A DNA stretch of 64,000 nt, taken from positions 372,001 through 436,000 of the forward strand of contig NZ_CP107031.2 in the NCBI RefSeq assembly GCF_027474845.2. Reading direction: 5' to 3'. This DNA is from Maribacter aestuarii. Its GTDB lineage: Bacteria > Bacteroidota > Bacteroidia > Flavobacteriales > Flavobacteriaceae. The position numbers and the translations under genes were made by a program. Of the stretch, positions 45,844 through 54,731 are shown one piece after another (the first letter of the stretch is position 1; each line of letters opens with the position of its first letter). Below the pieces are notes generated by a model. It worked only from the letters and a program-made list of their open reading frames with translations. It did no database searches and was not told the DNA's origin.

Positions 45844-46552
45844 GAGTAGAATTAAAATCTTTTGTTATCTCTTAATTGGCTTTATTTGGTTCTCCGCCTG
45901 CAAAGATAGTCCGAAGAAATCAAAAACTTCCGATGCTCCAATGGAGAAGGTAATAGATACTGCTATGACCATCACAGAACCAGAAGAGGAGAAAGAAAAA
46001 TTTGAGCTGACCGAGGATAATGCCATAGACTTCTTCTTTGATTATCAACAAGATTTAGAGGTCAATAAGGTCCGGATGACCACTAAGTTCGGGAGTTTTG
46101 TCATTCAGTTGTACGACAACGTCCCCTACCATAAGGCCAATTTTATCTACTTAACACGGAAGGGCTATTTTGACAATACCCAGTTTCATAGGGTCGTCAA
46201 AGATTTTATTATACAAGGGGGAAATTCCGATGATAAAAGAACCGCTGAGAAAAGAGGTGACATTGGTAGGTATTTATTACCACCGGATACAAGAAAAGGA
46301 TATAGACACCACCGGGGAGTTGTATCCATGCCCAGTAGTGAAATCAACAACCCCCATATGCTGGCCTCACCTTATGAATTTTTTATTGTAGTTACGGACC
46401 CGGGCTCCTACCATTTGGACGGGGACTTTACCCCTTTTGGAAGGGTTATAGAGGGAATGGATGTGGTGGACGAAATAAATAGACAGCCCGTTGGTAAGGG
46501 CGACTGGCCCTCACAGAATATTTATATTCAAAAAGCAGAGGTGGTTGAGTAG
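45842..46552 (+). CDS. Cyclophilin-type peptidyl-prolyl isomerase lipoprotein
   Basis: Catalyses proline isomerisation of exported proteins. The 236-residue form starts MSRIKIFCYLLIGFIWFSAC, giving a lipobox with Cys near 20; an ATG four codons earlier is possible. The cyclophilin domain begins at VRMTTKFGSFVIQLYD, with FHRVVKDFIIQGG containing the catalytic Arg. It is shorter in the substrate loop, as in other bacterial cyclophilins. It is divergent from the NUDIX gene with overlapping start codons. Confidence 0.9.
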   Translation: MSRIKIFCYLLIGFIWFSACKDSPKKSKTSDAPMEKVIDTAMTITEPEEEKEKFELTEDNAIDFFFDYQQDLEVNKVRMTTKFGSFVIQLYDNVPYHKANFIYLTRKGYFDNTQFHRVVKDFIIQGGNSDDKRTAEKRGDIGRYLLPPDTRKGYRHHRGVVSMPSSEINNPHMLASPYEFFIVVTDPGSYHLDGDFTPFGRVIEGMDVVDEINRQPVGKGDWPSQNIYIQKAEVVE

Positions 46553-46640
46553 TTGATGGTTGATGATATAAATTGTCCTCAAAATTATGATTCGAAATCA
46601 ATGAACTATTTGGTCTCCATCGCTTTTTTTTTGGAAAACT

Positions 46641-47246
46641 CTAACTCCTGTAAATATTCGGTAGTGAAATCCGGAACTTTACCGCGACCAATCGCATGAT
46701 TATAATAGCTGCAATAGCAGCGATGTAGGCAAACGTTTCATCAATTGGAAATTGAATCAAAATGAAATAGATCGTACCCCCTAGAATACAAACGGTGGCA
46801 TACACTTCCTTCCTAAAAATTACTGGAATTTCATTGCAAAGAATATCACGTATGACCCCTCCAAAACTTGCGGTAATCGTACCCAAGGCTATACACATTA
46901 CTGGCAAGAGTTCTGCACTAATTCCCTTCTCTATACCGACCATGGTGTATAGACCAATCCCGATAGTATCGAACAAGAACAGGGATTTTCTAAAGTGTTT
47001 TAATTGGTTTACGAACAGTATGGCAACGATTACGGTAGCCAATATCACAAAGAGGTAAACAGGGGTCTGCATCCAACCTACCGGTGTATTCCCAATCAAC
47101 AAATCCCGTAACGTTCCTCCACCCACTGCGGTTACAAAAGCAATGATAAAAACCCCGAACAGGTCCAATTTCTTCTCCATGGCAACCAACACCCCGGAAA
47201 TGGCGAATGCCACCGTGCCTAAAATATCAACTACAAAGTATAACAT
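46641..47246 (-). CDS. TRIC-type cation channel family protein (UPF0126)
   Basis: A 201-residue protein with seven membrane helices in two repeats. The repeats carry the family motifs GTVAFAISGVLVAMEKKLDLFG with GGGTLRDLLIG, and IGLYTMVGIEKG with FGGVIRDILCNEIP. The family is homologous to trimeric intracellular cation channels, so potassium conductance is likely but untested here. It follows the RDD gene by three bases in the same direction. Confidence 0.92.
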   Translation of the reverse strand: MLYFVVDILGTVAFAISGVLVAMEKKLDLFGVFIIAFVTAVGGGTLRDLLIGNTPVGWMQTPVYLFVILATVIVAILFVNQLKHFRKSLFLFDTIGIGLYTMVGIEKGISAELLPVMCIALGTITASFGGVIRDILCNEIPVIFRKEVYATVCILGGTIYFILIQFPIDETFAYIAAIAAIIIMRLVAVKFRISLPNIYRS

Positions 47247-47249
47247 GCG

Positions 47250-47966
47250 CTACAGCTGTTGGGTGTAAAAATTATAGTCCTTAATTACGATATCCACAAA
47301 TTCGATAGGTTTTAACTCGGTTGAAATGTCCGTTACCTTTTTTATCCGTTCGCTAAGTGAGAGGATTACGTTGTGGTTACCGTTTCTTTTTGCGCCATCG
47401 TAGAGTTCCTTTATCGTTTGCATTTCGCTATCCCTAAAAACGGTCACTTGTGGAAATTTTGGAATATAATCGGAAGGTAGTTCACGTAACAGTGTATCCC
47501 TTAAGAAAACACGTTTTTTTTCACTTATCACGGTGGTTCCGGCAGCAATATCCCCCACACGCTGCCCCTGACCACGAATTAATATCGTAAATACCGCAAT
47601 TCCCCCTGAACTTAGCGAGACGTCTATAATTCGTAAAATCCACCGAACAAAATAATTAGCAAAGCTAGGTTTGGTGCCATCCAGCTTTACAACGCGTATT
47701 TGCATGAAACTCTTACCAATGGTCTTACCATCCATAAAAGTTTCCAATAGGAGGTAATATAAAAAAGCCGGTAAGGCCATCACCATATAAATAGCCCATT
47801 GATCCCCAGGCTCCACGTCCAATGCCAGCAAAAACCAAAACATTAAAACGTAATAAATAATGATGATCAGCGTATCGATTATGAAGGCCAACATACGGTC
47901 ACCCAAATGTGCCGTATTTTGGTCAATGCTTATATTTTGGGCAGTTTCTATTTGAAATTGTTCCAT
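47250..47966 (-). CDS. RDD-family membrane protein
   Basis: The 238-residue form starting MEQFQIETAQNISI is chosen because the longer in-frame version lacks family similarity and would overlap the divergent SpoIIM gene. Three membrane helices carry the RDD signature: GDRMLAFIIDTLI, TIGKSFMQIRVVK and RWILRIIDV. The C-terminal 90 residues are soluble. RDD proteins are of mixed function, in some cases sodium/proton antiport. It is divergent from the SpoIIM-DUF58 cluster with which it is commonly associated. Confidence 0.88.
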   Translation of the reverse strand: MEQFQIETAQNISIDQNTAHLGDRMLAFIIDTLIIIIYYVLMFWFLLALDVEPGDQWAIYMVMALPAFLYYLLLETFMDGKTIGKSFMQIRVVKLDGTKPSFANYFVRWILRIIDVSLSSGGIAVFTILIRGQGQRVGDIAAGTTVISEKKRVFLRDTLLRELPSDYIPKFPQVTVFRDSEMQTIKELYDGAKRNGNHNVILSLSERIKKVTDISTELKPIEFVDIVIKDYNFYTQQL

Positions 47967-47999
47967 TGTTTCGTTTCTTTGGTATAAACCCTGAAGCTT

Positions 48000-48977
48000 A
48001 TGCGCGAAGCCGCTTTTGTGAAGCAAAATAAGGACAAATGGTCTACTTTTGAAAGCGCTTTGGCTAACAAAACGAATATTGCTCCAAATGTATTGTCCGA
48101 CCTGTACATTGAAATTACAGATCATTTAAGCTACGCCAAGACCTTTTATCCAAAAAGCAATACGGAATTCTATTTAAACTCTCTAGCCTCACAGGCGCAT
48201 CAAAAAATTTATAGGACCAGAAGGGAGCCCAAAAACCGAATTATTAGTTTTTGGAAGACGGAATTTCCTACCATGTTCGCCCAACATCACCGTGAGCTTT
48301 TGATAGCCTTTCTTGTGTTTTCATTTTTTAGTTTCGTCGGGGCGTTTTCCGCGGCCAATGAGGGCGATTTTGTACGGTCAATTTTGGGAGATGGCTACGT
48401 GAACATGACATTGGAAAATATAGAAAAAGGTGACCCCATGGCAGTATACAAACAAATGGGTGAATTTAATATGTTTTTAGGTATTACCATAAACAATATC
48501 CGTGTTGCCCTTATGGCGTTTGCCTTTGGGATTATGTTCGGTGTCGGCACGTTAATGGTCATGCTGCAGAACGGAATAATGCTGGGCAGTTTTCAGTACT
48601 TCTTTTACGACCAAGGATTGTTATGGGAATCTGTTCGGACTATCTGGATTCATGGCACTATCGAGATTTCCGTCATCATCATTGCCGGATGCGCAGGTTT
48701 GGTCATGGCCAATGGTATGTTGTTCCCTGGAACGTACACCAGATTGGAATCGTTTAAAAGAGGCGTTAAGAACGGGTTGAAAATAATGGTGAGTACCGTG
48801 CCCTTTTTTATTGTTGCCGGATTTCTAGAAGGTTTTGTTACCCGACATACTGAAATGCCGGACTGGCTGGCCATTCTGATTATTTCAGGTTCCTTGGCAC
48901 TAATTTTATTTTATTACGTAATTTATCCAAATCAATTAAACAAGAAACTAAAATTACATGAAGACCGATTATATTGA
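48000..48977 (+). CDS. SpoIIM-family (stage II sporulation protein M) membrane protein
   Basis: A 325-residue inner-membrane protein beginning MREAAFVKQNKDKWSTFE, the usual start in Bacteroidota. About 100 soluble residues precede five or six membrane helices. The family motif NNIRVALMAFAFGIMFGVGTL and IWIHGTIEISVIIIAG are present. These bacteria do not sporulate; the homologue sits in the DUF58/MoxR cluster. Its 3' end overlaps the next gene by 20 bases. Confidence 0.88.
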   Translation: MREAAFVKQNKDKWSTFESALANKTNIAPNVLSDLYIEITDHLSYAKTFYPKSNTEFYLNSLASQAHQKIYRTRREPKNRIISFWKTEFPTMFAQHHRELLIAFLVFSFFSFVGAFSAANEGDFVRSILGDGYVNMTLENIEKGDPMAVYKQMGEFNMFLGITINNIRVALMAFAFGIMFGVGTLMVMLQNGIMLGSFQYFFYDQGLLWESVRTIWIHGTIEISVIIIAGCAGLVMANGMLFPGTYTRLESFKRGVKNGLKIMVSTVPFFIVAGFLEGFVTRHTEMPDWLAILIISGSLALILFYYVIYPNQLNKKLKLHEDRLY

Positions 48978-49842
48978 GTTTAAAAAACAACGGGAGTTAG
49001 GGGATATACTCTCGGATACTTTTGGATTTCTTAGGAAAGAATTTAAACCCTTTTTTACCACTTATTTTAAGATAGTTGGCCCTTTTCTTCTGGTGATGAT
49101 ATTGGCCATGGTGTTTTACATGTTTTACGCCGGAAATTCCTTTAGTTTATTGTTCATAGGAAATGAACCAGAAATAGATAACCTAGCCGTAATTTTTGTC
49201 ATTGCCTTAGTCTACCTTTTCTCGGTTGTAGCGGTTTACACCATTTCTCAATCCACAGTCCTCCATTACATCAAGTCATATGCGAACGGAGGCGGTACCA
49301 TAAATTTTGAAACCATTCAAAAAGAAGTGTATGCAAGTTTTTGGAGTTTTTTGGGTCTCGGTATCATGGTGGGGCTATCGGTGGGTGTGGGGTTAATTTT
49401 TTGCATAATTCCAGGAATATACCTTTACGTACCCCTAATGTTGTCCTTTAGTGTTCTAGTGTTCAATAGGATGGGGGCGTCAGATGCCTATAGTTATAGT
49501 TTTAAGCTGGTTAAGGACGAGTGGTGGATAACGTTTGCCACCCTTTTCGTTATTGGAATCATCGTAGTGATCGCCACCTATGCGTTCGCTATACCTACCG
49601 CCATTTATCAATGGATGAAGATGGGTATTTTTTCCGGGGAGGTAGATGCGGAAAGCATGATGAATATCTTTAAGGACCCTATCTATATCCTACTGAATAT
49701 CATAGGTACCCTAGGCCAATTTTTGTTGAACCTTATCAGTGTTGTTGCCGGTGTTTTCATCTATTTCAATTTAAACGAGAAAAAGAACTTTACCGGCACA
49801 TACGAACGTATAGAACGCTTGGGTCAATCCCCCGAAAATTAA
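48958..49842 (+). CDS. Multi-pass membrane protein of the MoxR/DUF58 cluster
   Basis: A 294-residue protein with about six hydrophobic segments. It starts MKTDYIEFKKQRELGDILSDTFGFLRKEFKPF, recalling the glycerophosphodiesterase membrane-domain type of helical bundle. No enzyme motifs are visible. Its 20-base overlap with spoIIM and three-base gap to the DUF4129 gene show that it belongs to one operon. Confidence 0.75.
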   Translation: MKTDYIEFKKQRELGDILSDTFGFLRKEFKPFFTTYFKIVGPFLLVMILAMVFYMFYAGNSFSLLFIGNEPEIDNLAVIFVIALVYLFSVVAVYTISQSTVLHYIKSYANGGGTINFETIQKEVYASFWSFLGLGIMVGLSVGVGLIFCIIPGIYLYVPLMLSFSVLVFNRMGASDAYSYSFKLVKDEWWITFATLFVIGIIVVIATYAFAIPTAIYQWMKMGIFSGEVDAESMMNIFKDPIYILLNIIGTLGQFLLNLISVVAGVFIYFNLNEKKNFTGTYERIERLGQSPEN

Positions 49843-49844
49843 AT

Positions 49845-50585
49845 ATGCTATATCGGTTAAAGTTTTTATTAATTTTTAGTCTTTTCTGTAAGACGATGGT
49901 CGCTCAAAATGATACCATTAGCGTAAAACTTGATACCGCATCCCTTATCCAAAAAACAATTGATGAACGGGAGCTGGAAACGTTTAGGGAAAATCCGGAC
50001 TTCAATTATGAAGTCGCCAAAAATTCCGCTCCAGAGTGGTGGATAGCCTTCAAAAATTGGCTGTCCAATCTAATAATTCAATTTTTTGAATGGCTTTTTG
50101 GTGTAGAACAGGCCGTTGGTGCTTTCAATACATTTTTAAAAGTTTTGCCCTATTTGTTACTACTGATTCTCGTTTTTATCCTAATCAAATTTTTCATCAA
50201 CGTAAATGCTAGGGCAGTGAGCTTCAATAAGAAGAACCAAGCACTGGTTACACTTTCTGAAGAGGAACACATAATCAAAAATGAGGATGTCCAAAAATTG
50301 ATTCAACAAGCTTTGGAAGAGAAAAACTACCGTCTGGCCATAAGGTATTATTACCTGTACATTTTAAGGCTGTTGAACGAAAAGGAGCTTATTAGTTGGG
50401 AATTGCAGAAAACCAATGCCGATTACAACAGGGAGCTGGAGAAAACAGTCCTGAATAAACCCTTCGCCCAAATTACCCGATTGTACGAATATATATGGTA
50501 CGGCGATTTTCCTATCGATGAAAGCACTTATCGGAAAGCGGAAATCAATTTTTCATCCTTAAAAGTAGCGGTACAAAATGGGTAA
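49845..50585 (+). CDS. DUF4129 domain protein
   Basis: A 246-residue membrane protein. A signal-like N-terminus (LKFLLIFSLFCKTMVAQ) precedes a periplasmic segment, one membrane helix near 100-122 (FLKVLPYLLLLILVFILIKFF) and a C-terminal DUF4129 region. The family signature is LAIRYYYLYILRLLNEKELISW, followed by RLYEYIWYGDFPI. DUF4129 is typically found with transglutaminase or MoxR/DUF58 genes. It overlaps the DUF4350 gene by eight bases. Confidence 0.85.
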   Translation: MLYRLKFLLIFSLFCKTMVAQNDTISVKLDTASLIQKTIDERELETFRENPDFNYEVAKNSAPEWWIAFKNWLSNLIIQFFEWLFGVEQAVGAFNTFLKVLPYLLLLILVFILIKFFINVNARAVSFNKKNQALVTLSEEEHIIKNEDVQKLIQQALEEKNYRLAIRYYYLYILRLLNEKELISWELQKTNADYNRELEKTVLNKPFAQITRLYEYIWYGDFPIDESTYRKAEINFSSLKVAVQNG

Positions 50586-51798
50586 AAAGGCAGCCATCTA
50601 TATCGTCATAGCCTTAATCACTGTGGGAGCTTTAATGTTACTTCAATACAACAAGCCCAAAGAAATCAACTGGTACGAATCTTACGTGTCCACACATAAA
50701 ATTCCGTATGGTACTTACGTCTTTAATCAAATCATCCCCAAACTGTTTGGAGATAAGGCACAGCAAGTAAACATACCCCCGTTCGAATACTTACAGAAAA
50801 ACAAAGGCTTAGAGGGAACGTACTTTTTTGTGAACAATACCATTATCTTCAATAAGGCCGAATTGGAATCACTTTTGGAATGGACCTCCCAAGGAAATAC
50901 CTTATTCATAGCCTCAAAAACCTTCGAAGAGCAGTTATTGGACACCCTTAACCTTGATCTTGGTAGTATTTATGGGGGGTTTGAAGTAGGTCAAAGCCAA
51001 AACCACAATCTGTTAAATCCGAATTTAGTGCATGCGGATAGCGTAATTTTTAATAAAGCTACCTATACACCCTATTTCAATAAAATTGATACTCTAAAGA
51101 CCGTTGTGCTAGGAAAGGTAGTCACTGAACTTTCTAACAAGGAAGAAATTGATAAATCAAACATTAACATCATTACACAACCCTTTGGAAAAGGAAAAGT
51201 CATCCTTTCCACTTTTCCGGAAGCTTTTACCAATTATTTTATTCTCAAAGACAGCAATAAAGATTATACGACAGGCATTCTCTCCTATTTGGATGATTCC
51301 AAGAATATTTATATCGACAATCATTATAAAAGTGGTAAATCTTTTTATACCTCGCCAATGTATCTATTCCTGAACACGAAGGAACTAAAATGGGCCTATT
51401 ATACCGCTTTAATCGGAGTCCTAATCTACATCGTTTTTGAGGGCAAGCGCAAGCAAAGAGCCGTTCCGGTAGTTGTTCCTTTGCAAAATCAGACCCTTGC
51501 CTTTACACGGACCATTTCGGATATGTATTTTGAAAAGGGCGACCAAAAATCGATAGTGGAGCATAAAATCAACTACTTTTTAGATGGGTTGCGTTCGGAA
51601 TTCTATTTAGGAAATATCGTAAAGGAAGATGACTTTTATACCCACTTAGCGGCTAGAAGTGGGCAATCTTTTGAGTCCGTTAAATCGCTCTTTAATTACA
51701 TGGAGCAATTGCGTAATAAAGAACAAGTGACCGATAGTGAACTCATAAAACTGAATACCCTAATACAAAAATTTAAAGCCAAAGCTGATGGAAAATAA
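50578..51798 (+). CDS. DUF4350 domain protein
   Basis: A 406-residue protein with membrane helices near residues 5-22 (AIYIVIALITVGALMLLQ) and about 275-290 (AYYTALIGVLIYIVF). The region between them is extracytoplasmic and matches DUF4350 (ThuA/GATase-like fold), with FFVNNTIIFNKAELESLLEW and GKGKVILSTFPEAFTNY. The C-terminal cytoplasmic part is helical. It is part of the operon, overlapping the MoxR gene by 11 bases. Confidence 0.85.
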   Translation: MGKKAAIYIVIALITVGALMLLQYNKPKEINWYESYVSTHKIPYGTYVFNQIIPKLFGDKAQQVNIPPFEYLQKNKGLEGTYFFVNNTIIFNKAELESLLEWTSQGNTLFIASKTFEEQLLDTLNLDLGSIYGGFEVGQSQNHNLLNPNLVHADSVIFNKATYTPYFNKIDTLKTVVLGKVVTELSNKEEIDKSNINIITQPFGKGKVILSTFPEAFTNYFILKDSNKDYTTGILSYLDDSKNIYIDNHYKSGKSFYTSPMYLFLNTKELKWAYYTALIGVLIYIVFEGKRKQRAVPVVVPLQNQTLAFTRTISDMYFEKGDQKSIVEHKINYFLDGLRSEFYLGNIVKEDDFYTHLAARSGQSFESVKSLFNYMEQLRNKEQVTDSELIKLNTLIQKFKAKADGK

Positions 51799-52783
51799 AG
51801 AAGAAACCAATGATTTTAATTTTGACAACCGTATTCCGTTGGAAGGGCTACAAAAGGCAGTCTCCGATATAAAATCGGAATTGGCAAAAGTCATTATTGG
51901 TCAGGAGAATTTTATTGAACTCTTAATCGTGTCGCTATTGGTGGACGGCCATGTACTAATAGAAGGTGTACCCGGCATTGCTAAGACCATCACTGCCAAA
52001 CTTTTTGCCAAAACCTTAAAGACCGATTTTAGCCGTATACAGTTTACCCCGGATCTGATGCCCAGTGATATTTTGGGAACCTCGGTTTTCAATGCAAAAA
52101 CTACGGAGTTCGAATTTAAGAAAGGGCCCATATTCTCTAATATCATATTAATCGATGAAATAAACCGTGCCCCGGCAAAAACGCAGGCGGCCATGTTTGA
52201 AACCATGGAAGAACGGCAGGTCACCATGGATGGGACAACCTATGCAATGGATGCGCCCTTCATGGTATTGGCAACACAGAACCCTATAGAACAGGAGGGC
52301 ACCTATGCGCTACCTGAAGCCCAATTGGACCGTTTTATTTTTAAGATTAAGGTAGATTACCCTAAACTTGATGAGGAGATTCTGATCCTTAAAACCCATC
52401 ATGAACGTAAAGGGAAACTTCCACAAAGTGAAATTAAGGATGTAGTAAAACCGAAAGAATTACTAGAGTTCAAACAGCAAATACAGGAAATCATAGTAGA
52501 GGAAAAGATTTTCAAATATATAGCGGAGGTGATTTCCAAGACCCGCAACCATCCGCACCTCTATTTGGGTGGCTCCCCTAGGGCGTCTATTGCTGCGCTG
52601 AACAGTGCAAAAGCCTTCGCGGCTATCAATGGGCGTGATTTTGTGACTCCGGAAGATGTTAAAAAAGCGATGATTCCTGTCTTGAACCACAGGGTAATCC
52701 TTACCCCGGAACGTGAAATGGAAGGAGTGACCACGGAAAGCGTGGTACAAATGATAACGGAAAGCGTAGAAATACCTAGATAA
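51788..52783 (+). CDS. MoxR-family AAA+ ATPase
   Basis: A 331-residue cytoplasmic AAA+ protein. Walker A GVPGIAKTITAKLFAK is near 63-78. Walker B and sensor elements are IILIDEINRAPAKTQAAMFETMEE, split here as IILIDEINRAP and AMFETMEERQVT, then LATQNPIEQEGTY. MoxR proteins act as chaperones for VWA-domain or DUF58 partners. The next gene is DUF58, starting one base after this stop. Confidence 0.94.
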   Translation: MENKEETNDFNFDNRIPLEGLQKAVSDIKSELAKVIIGQENFIELLIVSLLVDGHVLIEGVPGIAKTITAKLFAKTLKTDFSRIQFTPDLMPSDILGTSVFNAKTTEFEFKKGPIFSNIILIDEINRAPAKTQAAMFETMEERQVTMDGTTYAMDAPFMVLATQNPIEQEGTYALPEAQLDRFIFKIKVDYPKLDEEILILKTHHERKGKLPQSEIKDVVKPKELLEFKQQIQEIIVEEKIFKYIAEVISKTRNHPHLYLGGSPRASIAALNSAKAFAAINGRDFVTPEDVKKAMIPVLNHRVILTPEREMEGVTTESVVQMITESVEIPR

Positions 52784-54115
52784 ATGCAGTTCTTACGGTC
52801 TTTCTATATCAATAATACCTTTTTCAAGTATCTGGCGCTATTATGTGCTTGTTTTGTGCTATCCTACTGGTTTAAAGTCTTGTACCCCATTGCTTGGTTA
52901 TTACTGCTTCTATTGATAGCTCTTTTTCTTTTTGATGTGGTTCTCCTATATGCCACAGGAAAGGGTGTTATGGCCTATAGGGATACGCCACGAAAATTAT
53001 CCAATAGCGATTTTAATCCCATTGCCGTTCATTACGAGAGCTTCTATCCTTTTAAGACGTTTATGATGATAATCGATGAGCTTCCGGTACAATTTCAAAA
53101 AAGGGACTTTTTATATAAAACGGCTTTGTTCAAAGGACAAAGGGGTGAGTTCACATACAAGGTACGTCCCGTTGACCGTGGCGAATATGTATTTGGAAAT
53201 TTAAATGTCTTTTGCTCCTCCCCTTTACGAATAATCAAAAGAAAGTTTGTTTTTCAGAAGGACGAAATGGTTCCCGTCTACCCCTCAATAATTCAAATGC
53301 AGCAATACGACTTTCTAGCCATTAATAATCGACTGTCGGAAATTGGACTAAAAAAAATTCGTAGGATAGGACATACCCAAGAATTTGAACAAATTAAGGA
53401 CTACGTGCGGGGGGATGATATCCGTACTCTTAATTGGAAGGCCAGTGCCAAACAAAACAGGCTAATGGTCAACCAGTACCAAGATGAAAAGTCGCAGCCC
53501 GTGTATTCCATAATTGATACGGGAAGGGTAATGAAAATGCCCTTTAACGGACTTAAATTGTTGGATTATGCTATCAATAGCTGCCTGGCGTTCTCCAATG
53601 TTGCCCTAAAACGAAATGATAAGACCGGCCTTATCGCTTTTTCCAAAAATTTGGAAACCTACGTTCCCGCCGTTCAAAAAATTACCCATTTAAATACCAT
53701 TTTAGAAAAACTATATAGTATCAATACCGATTTTACAGATGCTGATTTTGGCCTGCTCTACGGCCATGTTAAGCAAAAAATAAACCATCGGAGCCTATTA
53801 TTGTTCTATACGAACTTTGAACATATCTCAGCGTTAAGGCGGCAACTCCCCTACTTGTTGGCACTTTCCAAAAAACACGTTTTAGTAGTCATATTTTTTG
53901 AAAACTCAGAGCTGGAGGAATTAATCGTTACCGATGCCGAAAACCTGCAAGCCATTTATCATAAGACGATTGCAGAAAAGTTTGCATTGGATAAAAAATT
54001 GATGCAAAAGGAACTTCAGAAATATGGCATACAGACCATATTAACCAAACCAGAACAGCTAACCATCAATACCATCAATAAATATTTAGAAATTAAGGCC
54101 AGGGGGTTGTTGTAA
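52784..54115 (+). CDS. DUF58 domain protein
   Basis: A 443-residue membrane-anchored protein with two adjacent N-terminal helices (about 15-50). A beta region is followed by the DUF58 motif DYVRGDDIRTLNWKASAKQN and then a VWA-like fold (QPVYSIIDTGRVMKMPF). This is the usual partner of MoxR. It is the last gene of the cluster; no BatA/BatB-type VWA genes follow, as the downstream 445 bases are non-coding. Confidence 0.9.
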   Translation: MQFLRSFYINNTFFKYLALLCACFVLSYWFKVLYPIAWLLLLLLIALFLFDVVLLYATGKGVMAYRDTPRKLSNSDFNPIAVHYESFYPFKTFMMIIDELPVQFQKRDFLYKTALFKGQRGEFTYKVRPVDRGEYVFGNLNVFCSSPLRIIKRKFVFQKDEMVPVYPSIIQMQQYDFLAINNRLSEIGLKKIRRIGHTQEFEQIKDYVRGDDIRTLNWKASAKQNRLMVNQYQDEKSQPVYSIIDTGRVMKMPFNGLKLLDYAINSCLAFSNVALKRNDKTGLIAFSKNLETYVPAVQKITHLNTILEKLYSINTDFTDADFGLLYGHVKQKINHRSLLLFYTNFEHISALRRQLPYLLALSKKHVLVVIFFENSELEELIVTDAENLQAIYHKTIAEKFALDKKLMQKELQKYGIQTILTKPEQLTINTINKYLEIKARGLL

Positions 54116-54509
54116 TCACTTTTAAAAGTATACTGGAGTATTGCGTTTTATAGGTACGTATTACAAAACCTTGTTTCCCTTCGTCTAGCAAAACAGAAGA
54201 TTTATGGGACTTGCATCTCTGTAATCACCTTTTCAAAAGCTGTTATTTTTGAGGTAAGGACAAACTCTCCTCACAATATAACAAGACAGCTATCCCGAGA
54301 GATGAGCCTTGACTAAATAAAACTCTTCAACAATTGGCTTAGATTATATTTGACTAATTAAGTATTAGGTAGCCAACCAAAATAAGACCACATAATTGAG
54401 CCTAAATGTATCTAGCGTTTCAATACCATACTCTTAAGGTTTTATATTCTTACCCTTTTGCAAGAATTCGGAACTTCAATTTTATTATTTAAAATAAATC
54501 ATTTTTTTT
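54116..54509. other. Non-coding region
   Basis: About 400 AT-rich bases between the DUF58 stop and the first ECF-type promoter element. I see no open frame of note, RNA gene or clear terminator. Scattered short repeats only. Confidence 0.6.
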
Positions 54510-54538
54510 CAGGAGATTTTAAAAGTAGATTGTTCTAT
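54510..54538 (+). promoter_or_regulatory. Putative FecI-sigma promoter, site A (small membrane peptide)
   Basis: CAGGAG (54510-54515), 14 bases, TTGTTCTAT (54530-54538). The same elements with identical spacing occur at three other sites around the FecI/FecR genes. It ends 22 bases before the ATG at 54561, giving a leader of about 15 bases. Confidence 0.7.
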
Positions 54539-54560
54539 AAGTGTAACTCAAATTTTTATT

Positions 54561-54704
54561 ATGAAAAATTTACACTCAACAAAGACAATTAACATAGAAG
54601 ATGACAAAGACATTAAAAAAATGTTTGATAATTACAATAAGAACCTCATCGCCATTGGTGTTTTTAGTACTATACAATTCGTCTTCCTGATTTCAATTCT
54701 ATAA
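54561..54704 (+). CDS. Small membrane peptide (47 residues)
   Basis: MKNLHSTKTINIEDDKDIKK begins a 47-residue reading frame ending in TAA at 54702-54704. The first 28 residues are charged and the last 18 (IAIGVFSTIQFVFLIS onward) form one membrane helix. This suggests an inner-membrane peptide with a cytoplasmic N-terminus. It would be unremarkable but for its position directly after a promoter motif shared with the neighbouring FecI-type regulon. No family recognised. The frame is short, so coding status is inferred. Confidence 0.5.
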   Translation: MKNLHSTKTINIEDDKDIKKMFDNYNKNLIAIGVFSTIQFVFLISIL

Positions 54705-54731
54705 GCCTTTTTCCCCAAGTCTTATATTAGC

